Below are positions 8,484-16,910 of a stretch of DNA of 26,747 bases, in pieces. The DNA is taken from positions 86,341 through 113,087 of the forward strand of contig WELB01000253.1 in NCBI GenBank assembly GCA_009602725.1, in the 5' to 3' direction. The translations under genes were made by a program, and so were the position numbers. The notes below the pieces were generated by a model. It searched no databases, was not told the DNA's origin, and was given only the letters and a program-made list of their open reading frames with translations. The DNA is from Spirogloea muscicola (taxonomy: Eukaryota > Streptophyta > Zygnematophyceae > Spirogloeales > Spirogloeaceae). The stretch's first letter is position 1; every line of letters starts with the position of its first letter.

Positions 8484-10882
8484 TCATGTCTTGGCACGAT
8501 GCAGCCCAGCGACAAGCTCCTCCTCGCCCTCGCCCTCTGACCCCCCCTCACCGTCGTCCTCCGTCCACTCCTCCTCACTATCTCTGGCTTCATCCTCGTC
8601 CTCGTCTCTATTGCTATAAGCAGCCTTCGCACCACCAGCTGCATCTGCTGCTGCTCCTGCAGCTTCAGCAACTGCAGCCTTCCCCTGCGTGTGCTCGGTG
8701 GCGCTCGCAGGGAAGCTCCCAAGTGGCAGTACCTCTGCCCTGCCGACGAACCTTGCCGCATCCTTATCGCCTCCTCTTCTGCAGGCTTGTGCTCCATTCA
8801 CTTCGGGGTCCTCGTCCTCATCACCACTAGATCCACCCTCTGTGCCGTCAAAGTCACTGTCGCTAAAGTCGGAGTCGTCCGAGTCCAGCTTCGCACCCGT
8901 ACTTGCAGCTTGTGCCTTCGCTGCTACTCTCGCCGCAGTTTTCTGGGCCCGGGTATTGGCAGGGCCTTTCTCCAGCTGCCAAAGCTCATGACACAAGCTA
9001 GTGTTTGCTTGCTAACAGTTCACAGAGCTGCAGACACAAGCCTGAAGAGCAGCACAACTACAGGCGTTCTTACTGGTGACACATGAGTGCGGAGGGTACT
9101 AACTGTGCGCAGAAGAGTGCGTCTCTCTCGCTCTCGCAAACCCCCCAAAGCCTGCAGTAGGAGCACTACATCGATGCTTGACAACGAAAACTGACACCAT
9201 TACTGTCCGTGTTACTTTATAAGTCCACGATGCCAGACTCTGCAACCTGTTCGAAGGAGAATAGCAGCTATTTCGTGTGGTCTTCTCTGCAAACATGTAG
9301 AGAAACTTTATGAAGAAGCTGGCAGACTCAGACCTCCTCAAGCTGCTGCCGCTCAGCCTTCTCCTTCTCCAAGTGGCTGCATGCCACAATCAGATAGAGA
9401 TGAGTAAGACATACAGATACTGCAATGCACAGAGGCCCGTTATGGAACCACCTTCTCATGTATTGAAGCAATAGTAGACAACTTTGAGACAGCGTCCAAC
9501 GAGTTGGGCAAGGCTAATGTGACATTGAATCCAGGGCTAAGAGCTTCAATCCCCTCTGTAGGTGAATGCTGCAAATGCTTGCCAGCAGCCACTGATGAGA
9601 TTAGTCCGCAACCACAAGATGTGGACTTACCTTCCTACAAGGACATCAGCAGCTTGACAGCACTTTGCACAGGCTCTCCGACTCTTGGCACACTCTGCAA
9701 AATAGCAATAATATTATTGCCTTAGTCCAACAATGTCTCCAGACAGCAATTTCTGAAGACATCCTGCACAAGACGAGCATAAATTCTACACTTGGCATTG
9801 CTCCCACACACGTGCTCAGGCCTTGCAGTGAATGATCAGATCATTGGTTGTTAGATCTAGGACTCACATGCCTGTCAGATACACGACACTTTAAGCTACA
9901 CTACTGAGCTATAGGGGTCAGAATCAGACGTCTGGCCAGCACAATTACCGGCACAGAGGGCGTGATAAGCCTGCCGCACGTTCCTCCTGCTGCAGGAGAT
10001 GCTGCAAAACAAGGGATAGACCTGAGAGGAATCGCTCCCGCTAAAACCCTTGCTGGCACCATCGAGAGACTAGCAAACCGAGCCCTGTGGCAAATGCAAT
10101 GATGCAGACAGTGGTAGCGATGGGCGGCCTCACTAGTTGGGGCTCACTGCGGCCCCTTGCCTACATCCCTTTGTACTCAATCAACAAGAGCGCCACAGTT
10201 ACTAAGCGCAGCATGGCAGAACATAATGCCGGGAATTGACAGGTATGTCTGCTCAATGTTGCAGAGCAGAGGCAGTGGACTTACCACTTGGCAGCCTGGA
10301 TCAGGGGCTTGTATTTGCCGTACCTGCACGCGAAGCAATTGAGCAATGGCGAGGTCAGATCCATGTTGCATGACTCTGACAGACTGCGCTGCCGGCTGCT
10401 TGACACTGACAAAAAGCGCAAATGCGGCTTAATCTGGAAAGGATGCAAGGCCGCTGCCAGCTCAAGGCTGGACATCAGGCGGAGGAGCATGTCACAGCTC
10501 GCTGAGGGGCTCAAGGTCGCACTTTCGGCGCCACAGGAGCTGCGCCTCGCAGCGCGGGCAGACGCCCGTGATGGGCGCGTACGGGTTGGACTTGGAGCCG
10601 AGCTCCTGGGCACACAACGCCCACAACGACGACGCCACCAGGCGAGCTGCCATTACGTTGGGTGCTGCTAGAGCCCGTCCCGACAACGGATTGACTAGGC
10701 CGTCTTAGGCTTCCGGGAGGCGCTTGGCAAGCTTGTCGCTAGGCTTCGCCGCCCGTCGACAAGCAGAGCCGGCGGCGATCTCATGGCCAGCGCGGCGGCC
10801 GGCGGAGCCAGAGCCAGGCGCGGCGGAGCGGGAGCTCACCGACTCGTTCTTCTTGACGTTGCGCGCGGGCTTCCAGGTGGAG
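8484..10882 (-). CDS. C9orf85/DUF2039-family zinc-binding protein with acidic C-terminal tail (5' end in gap)
   Basis: Uncharacterised, widely conserved eukaryotic Cys-rich protein. Exons, 5' to 3': 10882-10840, 10605-10523, 10323-10285, 10001-9949, 9694-9631, 9376-9334 and 8975-8484; every junction keeps phase. Seen in order: the basic N-terminal block STWKPARNVKKNES, then ITGVCPRCEAQLLWRRKYGKY ending in KPL, then AKCISCSRRNVRQAYHALCA and ECAKSRRACAKC. These make several CxxC pairs in the family's typical order, so a structural zinc site is likely. A charged helix (HLEKEKAERQQLEE) follows, then an Ala-rich linker and a long Asp/Glu/Ser tail with runs such as DSDDSDFSDSDFDG and DEDEDEA. That tail, about 160 residues in one exon, is longer than I expect for the family and resembles nucleolar or chromatin-binding acidic tracts. 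The start codon is missing: the frame upstream of 10882 meets a stop, so an earlier exon must lie in 10883-10979 or in the N gap. Confidence 0.85.
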
Positions 10883-11354
10883 CTGCGACGTCGCGGCGGC
10901 GGCGGCGGCGGTCAGAGCCCGGCACATGGCGAGCGACCGGCGGCGGCGGCGGCGACGGCAAGCGCGGCGGGACGGGCCCNNNNNNNNNNNNNNNNNNNNN
11001 NNNNNNNNNNNNNNNNNNNNNNNNNNNNNNNNNNNNNNNNNNNNNNNNNNNNNNNNNNNNNNNNNNNNNNNNNNNNNNNNNNNNNNNNNNNNNNNNNNNN
11101 NNNNNNNNNNNNNNNNNNNNNNNNNNNNNNNNNNNNNNNNNNNNNNNNNNNNNNNNNNNGCCGGCGAGGAAGCCCGCCGCGTGCGCGTCGAGGGGTACCG
11201 CCCCCGCCTTTGCCGCCGCCGCCGCCGCCGCCTCCGCCGCCGCCGCCGCCGCCGTCGCTCTCATTGCCACTCTCCGCAGCTGCAGATCCGCGCAGCTGCT
11301 TGCATCGGAAGCCCGTGTCTGGCGGCTCCCACATCGCCGCTCTGCCCGCCGCAG
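10841..11354. promoter_or_regulatory. putative bidirectional promoter of two head-to-head genes
   Basis: The C9orf85-like gene leaves leftward and the NDUFAF3-like gene rightward from this very GC-rich interval, which contains the assembly gap. Neither gene has its start codon in the visible sequence: I find no plus-strand ATG between 11160 and 11354. First exons and a shared promoter are therefore inferred to lie here, mostly inside the gap. CCG/GCC trinucleotide runs flank the gap on both sides (about 10900-10975 and 11212-11255). Confidence 0.45.
10980..11159. other. assembly gap of 180 N
   Basis: 180 undetermined bases between CCG-rich flanks. The flanking triplet runs probably caused the assembly break, so the stated length may be an estimate. 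The gap removes the 5' ends of both neighbouring genes. Confidence 0.98.
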
Positions 11355-12281
11355 GTACGACGAGACGGGCTTCACGGTCAGCGGCGTGGACGTCTCCTCG
11401 TCCGTCATCTGCGTCGGCGACCTCTGCCTGCAGTGGGCGCCGCGCACCATCGCCGACGTGACGCCTGAGAGGTCCGCTCGGGCCACCCGCTGCCTTCGCC
11501 CATCCTGAACCATAAACCCTGAGCAACGACCGCAGGCTTGCCGTTTCTTAGCTCCGGCTCTCGGCGGGGCGCCCGTCTCACTGCCGTCGGCCATGTCCGT
11601 GGCGCAGCTTGCAGGTCTTCCAGCTCCTGCGACCATTACCAGGTAAATGACTGCTCTTTGCTTTGTAACTCGCAAGAAAATGAGTTGCATAAGTCAGGCT
11701 GCAGTGACTTTGCCATCAGAAGTCGAGCAAGATGAGGCTGTGGGCCTCCAAGCTTCTGACGTGCTCGAGAGCAAAGACCTACACTGTCTTTGTTCAGTTC
11801 CTTAACCTCCATTCGCTCATTGATGGAGCATTGATGCCGGCCTGGTAATTGCACGCGCCCTTGCAGAGCTCCTCCTGCTCGGCTGCGGAAGCAGGCTGCA
11901 CAGGGCGCCGGACGATGTGCGCAAGTACTTGCAGTCACTTGGAATCAAGCTGGAAGCAGTAGCCACGGTATGGCCCTTGGCTGCAGCCAGTAATACTGCA
12001 AGTTGCTCTTGTGCGACCATGGAGGTCCACCTTCTGACCAGCGTTGTGATCGATTCATCTTGCTTAGCTCTCCATCTTTGTGACCCTTGCTCGCTACGAG
12101 CGAGCTTGACGAATCTGTTTCAGTACGCTTGGCAGAGTCACAGGACTGATCCATTTGCCCTGAGCTGAGCTCCGTCTGGCAAGTGGCCCTGTCGCAGAGA
12201 AATGCAGCCTCCACCTACAATATCCTGACAGACGAGGGCCGGAAGGTGGCAGCTGCCTTGCTCATTGCTGGAATAGATTGA
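11355..12281 (+). CDS. NDUFAF3: NDUFAF3-like mitochondrial complex I assembly factor (5' exon missing)
   Basis: Homologue of NDUFAF3 (Mth938-domain/DUF498 family), which helps assemble NADH:ubiquinone oxidoreductase at the mitochondrial inner membrane. Exons: 11355-11471, 11608-11642 (35 nt), 11867-11967 and 12198-12281, with the stop at 12279-12281. All phases match; the second exon begins with one base that completes the Ser of TPES. Family blocks in order: GFTVSGVDVSSSVICVGDL, LQWAPRTIADVTPES, VFQLLRPLPE, LLLLGCGSR, the middle helix DDVRKYLQSLGIKLEAV, and the C-terminal RNAASTYNILTDEGRKVAAA. The NAASTYN and EGR...AAAL blocks are diagnostic of the plant/animal proteins. About 108 residues are visible, covering essentially the whole conserved domain; the start and the mitochondrial presequence should lie upstream, probably in the gap. 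The first visible intron uses the weak donor GTCCGC. Confidence 0.92.
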
Positions 12282-12800
12282 GGGAAGCGTACAATATATG
12301 ATGCGCAGCCTCGTCAAGCCCCAACTTCTCCAAACACCCCCCATTATTTCATAATCACTTACATCAAGCGCAGTTGACATGACAGCTTCGTGGACCAGAG
12401 CTTGCACAGATGCCTCCTTCATCTTGTACTGTTGCCTGGCTCACAGTGCCTGCCACACTCAGATCTTGACTTGTTCTTATTGTTAGCCAAGTTGCCCCTT
12501 TCCAGGTATCTGATATGCTGCATGCTCATCCAGAGTAGTTTCTCAGCCGCCCAGGGTGGCAGTCAATCTTGACAGCACAGCCCGCCTGTCTTGCCAGGCC
12601 CCTTGAAGGTAGTCCTGGAGCTCTGCACCACGCTAACAAAAGCAGAAGTGATGTGCGCATGTGAAGGTAGCTTGAGGTGCTTGCTGGCCACTGGTCACTT
12701 CCTACTTCCTTCTCTGATTTGGCCAAGGTTGGCCTGCAAGAGGCACACAGTGTAGGCTTATTAAGAGCTCAGAGGAGAACGCTAAGAGATGCTAGTTTAC
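12282..12800. other. intergenic sequence downstream of NDUFAF3-like gene
   Basis: I see no supported gene here. It should contain the 3' UTR of the NDUFAF3-like gene. Short open frames on both strands lack family motifs and splice-consistent partners. Confidence 0.4.
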
Positions 12801-12896
12801 AGCCCAATAGGGGCTGCCTTCTGTTTTCCTCTCAGGTAGTGTACTTAGTTCTGCTAGAATGGTTCACTATCACCGGCCTAGTTAAGCAACCAATTA

Positions 12897-13080
12897 TTGC
12901 TCCTTGTAGAGTTCGTTCATTCCCACAACCCCATGCTTATCTCGAGGATATCTTATCCAGAGATCTTCGAGCCCCTCAACCACCTGGTACTTGCAACAAA
13001 CACAGCAGAGCAACTGAACACAGTGGGCTCAAGCAGAAGCAAGAGCGTCTACTCAATGCCCACTCAAACTGAAATAAGTC
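12897..13080 (+). pseudogene. coding-like relic, peptide-repeat copy 1
   Basis: A plus-strand frame reads like ordinary protein, including SYPEIFEPLNHLVLATNTAE followed by QLNTVGSSRSKSVYS. I do not recognise a family. The segment 13006-13061 recurs at 14325-14380 with 37 of its first 40 bases identical, and the second copy reads QLNIVGSARSKS in the corresponding frame. No start codon context, splice sites or continuation could be established, so I call it a fragment. Confidence 0.35.
13006..13061 (+). repeat. 56-base direct repeat, copy 1
   Basis: Pairs with 14325-14380, about 1.3 kb downstream in the same orientation. The first 40 bases differ at three positions; the last 16 are much less alike. 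Similarity is clearest when both are read in the QLN..GS.RSKS frame. Confidence 0.7.
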
Positions 13081-13128
13081 TAACGCTCTTCCTCTGTATT
13101 TCGCTAAGTCTTCCGAAGGCCTCTTCCA

Positions 13129-13938
13129 TCATATTATTGCGTACATACCCATGCCCACAACTACGCAGTCAATGTGGTTAATGATGCTGCTTATAGGGCC
13201 ACAACTGTTGCTCTCGGGTTTGCCAGCTATATTGTCAACAAGAGCGCTTATACGAGCAAGATCTGCCTTCCTTATAGACTTTATATTCTTACCTCTCCTG
13301 ATGTACCTCCGGTCCTTAACAGACATGTTAAAGTCCTCAATATTGCGCAGGCGTAGCCTCATGTCCCCGTCTATAACAGATATTATCCCATACACAGGGC
13401 ACTCATCTACTTTTGGTGTAGCAAGCACGGGGCGGTCGAGCGCAGGCGCATCTGTTCCGGTGCTTGCTGCGAGCATTGGCTGCGTAATCATCTAATAGAA
13501 GGAGAAGCACAGGCGATCTCTGAGGCTGGTAAGACGCCCGTCAGAGTAGAGCAACTGCCCAACATAGGGCACTACCTCAGCGTAACAAATGCAAGGTGGG
13601 ATATAATAGGAGTGTGTGCGTTCGGCCCCTATGGCGAGCAGTGTGTTCACATACACGCCCTCTTCATTGCAGAAGAGTGGAGGAGGAGAGGATTTGGAAC
13701 GCATATGCTAAGAGAGGTCTCTCGAAAAGGATCTAATGTTACCCTATTTGCCCTGTTCCAGCCCCGCTGATATCATCTCATTGCAGGTGTCGAAGACAAC
13801 ACGTTGTTTGATAGACAAGGTGGGGCAGGAACCCTCTCCATAAATAAGCTATAGTAGAGCACATGATTTATTGGTGTTCTGCTACAGCATTATCTCTTTT
13901 TTAAGACATCCTATGACAGGACGGCCGTCAGAGCTCTC
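13129..13938 (-). pseudogene. long frame interrupted only by TAG codons; unknown origin
   Basis: From 13938 down to the TGA at 13131-13129 one minus-strand frame has 269 codons with no TAA or TGA but five TAGs, at 13884-13882, 13851-13849, 13746-13744, 13710-13708 and 13494-13492. The translation looks protein-like, with segments such as LIYGEGSCPTLSIKQ, VVFDTCNEMISAGLEQ, CPVYGIISVIDGDMRLRLR and KDRRYIRRGKNIKSIRK. A TAA in the same frame at 13941-13939 closes the upstream end. I cannot name a family; the GIIS..DG..R...RGK pattern vaguely recalls proteins of large DNA viruses of protists, but that is a weak impression. It could be a decaying insert, or a relic from a genome where TAG is sense. 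Confidence 0.4.
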
Positions 13939-13999
13939 TTAACAGATTGAATAGCAGCTGTGCTTTTAGGAAGTTTACACCTAATCCATATGGGTGCCA

Positions 14000-14197
14000 T
14001 CATAACTTGCTGTTGGGAGGGTCGTTAGAGACGGCTCCCATACAGCGCTCTCCCCAGAAGAGAGGCGCGTAGACATATACATACATGCTTCTGTCCTGCA
14101 GGAGAGACCAGAGAGCAGCATAGACATCATAAAGCTCCAGATATGCCAGAAAAAGCAGGCAGATATTCAGCGTGTAGAAAAGGCTATGATTGATCAT
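14000..14197 (-). pseudogene. Tyr/Leu-rich open fragment
   Basis: A minus-strand frame of 65 codons, rich in Leu and Tyr (for example LELYDVYAALWSLLQDR), lies just upstream of the TAG-interrupted frame on the same strand but in a different frame. It may be part of the same degraded insert, separated by indels. No family is recognised. Confidence 0.25.
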
Positions 14198-14244
14198 GGT
14201 GTAGACAGATACTGCCTCATTCGTCAGAGTCAGACAGCAGCCGC

Positions 14245-14430
14245 GTGATCCATGACGAGTGTCGCAGGGTCACAGATTCCAAGCTATTCATGAACAACGC
14301 GAAGGCAAGGGCCATAACATGTATCAGAGCAACTGAACATAGTGGGCTCAGCCAGAAGCAAGAGTTAGTACTACACTCCCAGGAAGACTCTTGTTCTTAC
14401 GTCTCAATGAGTGCTGGATTTGTGAGCTAA
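14245..14430 (+). pseudogene. coding-like relic, peptide-repeat copy 2
   Basis: One plus-strand frame reads VIHDECRRVTDSKLFMNNAK, which could be a degraded DExH-type segment, and then runs into the duplicated segment at 14325-14380. In the frame that matches copy 1 this second copy has a TAG at 14366-14368 exactly where copy 1 has a Val codon. The two protein-like parts lie in different frames, so at least one indel must be assumed. Confidence 0.3.
14325..14380 (+). repeat. 56-base direct repeat, copy 2
   Basis: Second copy of 13006-13061. The two copies bracket the minus-strand TAG-interrupted frame, so they could be paralogous gene pieces or the edges of one insertion. Confidence 0.7.
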
Positions 14431-14548
14431 ATAGGCTTCACTCTAAATCCAGCTCTGCGGATGTCCATTTCAAATCAGTAACCTTCAGAGCATGGGTCAC
14501 CAACAGAAATCTGACTGTAAGCTATAAGAAATATTAACGACTAAGCTA

Positions 14549-14904
14549 TTGATTGCAGAGCGCCTCTTTGACACAAAGCTTCACACACCAATGTCGTGCC
14601 TGCCCGTAAAGCACCCTATCCACGTCGAAGTGCCACCTGAAGCTCCGGCTACAGGCCAGGACTCTGCTTGGCTAGCAGCAGCCTGCCCTGCATGGCCTCA
14701 CTACCAAGTAAGCAGACATGCAAAGGATGTGGCAGAAGAGTCACCACACCCCCCCCCCCAGCTGCCTGGGACTGAGNCCCCCCGCTGCCTGAGACTGAGG
14801 CAGCTGCATCCCTGGGAGTTAAGCATCCTAACTGCGACAGCCCGATGCGCAGTGCGGACAGTACCCCTGCCCCGCCTTTCACCTCAAACAGAATCATCTT
14901 CCTC
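14549..14904. other. low-complexity C-rich stretch with one N
   Basis: Long C runs (14 C within about 14747-14759) and an ambiguous base at 14777 sit in a local duplication of the 16-mer GCTGCCTGGGACTGAG, whose second copy has one change. CAGCTGCCT and AGGCAGCTG flank it as an inverted repeat. I see no supported gene; the long plus-strand frame through 15484 lacks motifs and is opposite the retroelement remnant. Confidence 0.4.
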
Positions 14905-14970
14905 CCACGTCGTCGCCTGCAGCCACGTCGTCGCCCGCAGCCACGTCATCGTCCTCCACGTCATCGTCCA
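14905..14970. repeat. short tandem array of CCACGTCRTCG units
   Basis: Four copies of a CCACGTC(G/A)TCG unit, 15 to 18 bases apart, occur between 14905 and 14970. They lie at the downstream edge of the retroelement remnant and would encode Asp/Val-rich repeats on the minus strand, but no gene is claimed there. Confidence 0.75.
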
Positions 14971-15114
14971 CCACTTGGCTTCCCCTCCATCTACCTCTTC
15001 CGCGTCGAAGGTGGCCATCGCGCCACCGCCTCGCTCTCCCGCCTCGCTTACTTCCAGACGTCTGCTGGAAGGTCTTCACGCGTTCTTCGACCGCCGGCTC
15101 CCGCTCCACGCTCC

Positions 15115-15927
15115 TCATGGCTCCTCCTCCGTTGCAACACCTTGCCGCCTCACCAGGCCACCGCCCATCCTGCCATCGCCACAAGTGCTGCAACGCCGCG
15201 CTGCACCACCAGACCGCCGCCCGCTCCGCCGCTGTGGAGCTCTGCAGGACCCCCCCCCCCCCAGCCTCCTGCTGCTGGGCCCCACAGTCAGCAACCGCCG
15301 CCCCCGGCCGCATGGCCGCCAGTGGCGTGGTGACCACCTCCTCCTGTGGCATGGCCAGCAGAGCGCTGCCCACCCACACAGCCTCGCCATGGGAGGCAAA
15401 TGCTGCCCATCCTCCGCTGCAGACACCAGCTGCAGTGGGAACTCCACCTTGCGCCCCTCTCCACAGGCGTACCAGGGGCGGTAGCTCCCCACCTCCTCCC
15501 ACAAGTCTATACTCACCCCACATGGGTACAAGAACTCCATGCCTAGCAGCACGTCATATGTTGTGGACTCCGTTACCAGGCAGTGAAGGCTACGGCTGAC
15601 CTCGTCTGGGCTACCCTGGTTGAGGGTGATGCAGATAGGCTCTCGCGTCTGCTTCAGATTCATCACGACGCCGCCCGTCGCCGTCTTGATGGCCACCGGT
15701 GACGGCTGCAGGTCCTGTGGACGCAGCCCCAGCAGCGGCACCATGCTGCGGCCGAGCAGCACCGGCTGCGCGCCGGTGTCCAACATGACACGTTCCGGCA
15801 CCTTACCGTCGAACTTGATGAAGCCACCGCTGTTCTCAACTAGCGCCACGTTAGGGATGACCCCAAGTTGCTCCGCCACCCGCCGCTTGGGAAGCGACGG
15901 GCTCCTCCCTGTATGGGCAGCCCCCAC
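15115..15927 (-). mobile_element. retropepsin-like aspartic protease remnant
   Basis: This minus-strand frame holds a retroviral-type aspartyl protease domain, which cleaves element polyproteins. Seen: the catalytic motif as RVMLDTGAQPVLLG (Asp near residue 50), a flap region rich in Gly and Thr, and the closing hydrophobic-hydrophobic-Gly motif in YDVLLGMEFLYPCG (about residue 128). Retropepsins act as dimers with one such domain each, so the domain is complete at about 100 residues. The rest of the frame (below about 15450) turns into low-complexity Arg/Gly-rich sequence. The 5' end overlaps the neighbouring retroelement frame in another phase, suggesting a programmed or degenerative frameshift. 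No LTRs or integrase were seen. A domesticated protease gene is possible but less likely. Confidence 0.75.
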
Positions 15928-16645
15928 GAAGCGAGCGCTTGTGGGAATCCGTGGTGATGGGCATTACATTGCTCACTTCAACGATGGCGCGGTAGCCGGC
16001 GTCGCGCATCAAGCCCGCCAGGGCGTCCCGTAGGAGATTGTGGACGCCCACCACCTCAGGGCCTGTGGGACACCGCAGCATGTGGGTGGCTAGGTCTCCG
16101 CCCTCCGCACGGAAGCCACACTCACACTGAGTTACTCCAATCAGGCAGGTCGGGGGCAGGCCCAGGAACAGCTGGAGAAGCGTCCGGAATGCTTCAGGGC
16201 TGATTTTGAAAGCGTTGTGGATTGCGTGTGTGGTGAGCCAATCCGTTGCCCCAGGCGTTGCGAGCGATGTGAGACGTGCCAGACTCCTTGGATTGGTCTT
16301 GATATCCGGCATCGTCCTCAACGCCTTGCGACGCTCGTCCTCAACTGCCGCAACGAGTCTGGCCTGTGCCGCTTTGTCTGGTGCTTGAGCAAGCGCTGAG
16401 AAGGGGGTGAGGAGGGGTTGTAGGGACGGGAAGGAGCCGAGTGCTGACTCCCGGATGCTCCTCAGTTGTACTTGGAATGCCAAGGAGCCATCCTCCACCT
16501 CGGCTGCAGGGCCGGCCAGGCAAGGGAAGCGCAAGGGAAGAAAGAAAGCGGCTGCTGATATGAAAGAATCGGCTGTGAAATGCCAGCCAGATGCATACAG
16601 GTGTTCATGACGGAGCCAAAGGCTAGGCAGACAGGGCGCCCTCAA
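15851..16645 (-). mobile_element. retroelement ORF fragment: C-terminal zinc-binding tail of a reverse transcriptase-like protein
   Basis: Minus-strand frame of 264 codons. Its second half has LPPTCLIGVTQCECGF, then GGDLATHMLRCPTG, then HNLLRDALAGLMRDAGYRA. Such a C.C...H...C cluster followed by a His and an 'LRD.L...AG' helix is typical of the segment after the polymerase domain in many plant and algal non-LTR-like reverse transcriptase proteins. The preceding part (WLTTHAIHNAFKISPEAFRTL) fits the linker before that cluster. The polymerase core itself, with its YxDD motif, is absent, so this is the 3' end of an element. It lies directly upstream of the protease remnant in the same orientation, an unusual order. 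Confidence 0.65.
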
Positions 16646-16910
16646 TACCCCCGTGTCAGCAGTAGGAAGTCAGATGAGCTGAGGGGAGGAAGAGCAACCC
16701 CGCTGCGCAAGCCAGAGGCTGCTGCAAGGGCGCGACCAGCGCGGCGGTGCAAAGCAAGCGCTTGGGAGCGCTGCAGGGACATAGACAGTCAAAGGGAAGA
16801 AGGGAGGCGAGGGGGGGTCAAGGCAGTAGGTACAGGGACTCGGTGCTCCGACGGCCCGGGGCTCTCCGGCCCGCCCATACGGGTTGCGCCCCACCCAGCG
16901 AGTCACCCCG
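16646..16910. other. G-rich spacer between retroelement remnant and inverted-repeat element
   Basis: Purine-rich sequence without a recognisable gene. The plus-strand frame through it is Arg/Gly-rich and featureless. It may be decayed retroelement sequence. Confidence 0.35.

Noticed and set aside
10288-10671. Plus-strand frame of 127 codons
   Set aside because: It covers two minus-strand exons of the C9orf85-like gene and the intron between them; shadow.
10492-10686. SLX1 endonuclease C-terminus suggested by VCPRCEAQLLW
   Set aside because: Following the splice phases, the next exons give KYGKYKPL, ISCSRRNVRQAYHALC and CAKC in the order of the C9orf85/DUF2039 family. No GIY-YIG domain is seen.
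10724-11690. Long frames running through the N gap on both strands
   Set aside because: They are kept open by the Ns and by CCG runs; the real exons nearby use other frames and splice sites.
13151-13495. Plus-strand open frame of 114 codons
   Set aside because: It lies opposite the more protein-like minus-strand frame and has a biased Leu/Ser/Ile composition with no motif; taken as an antisense shadow.
14549-15484. Plus-strand frame of 311 codons
   Set aside because: Pro/Ser/Arg-rich low-complexity translation opposite the retroelement remnant, crossing the ambiguous base; no domain.
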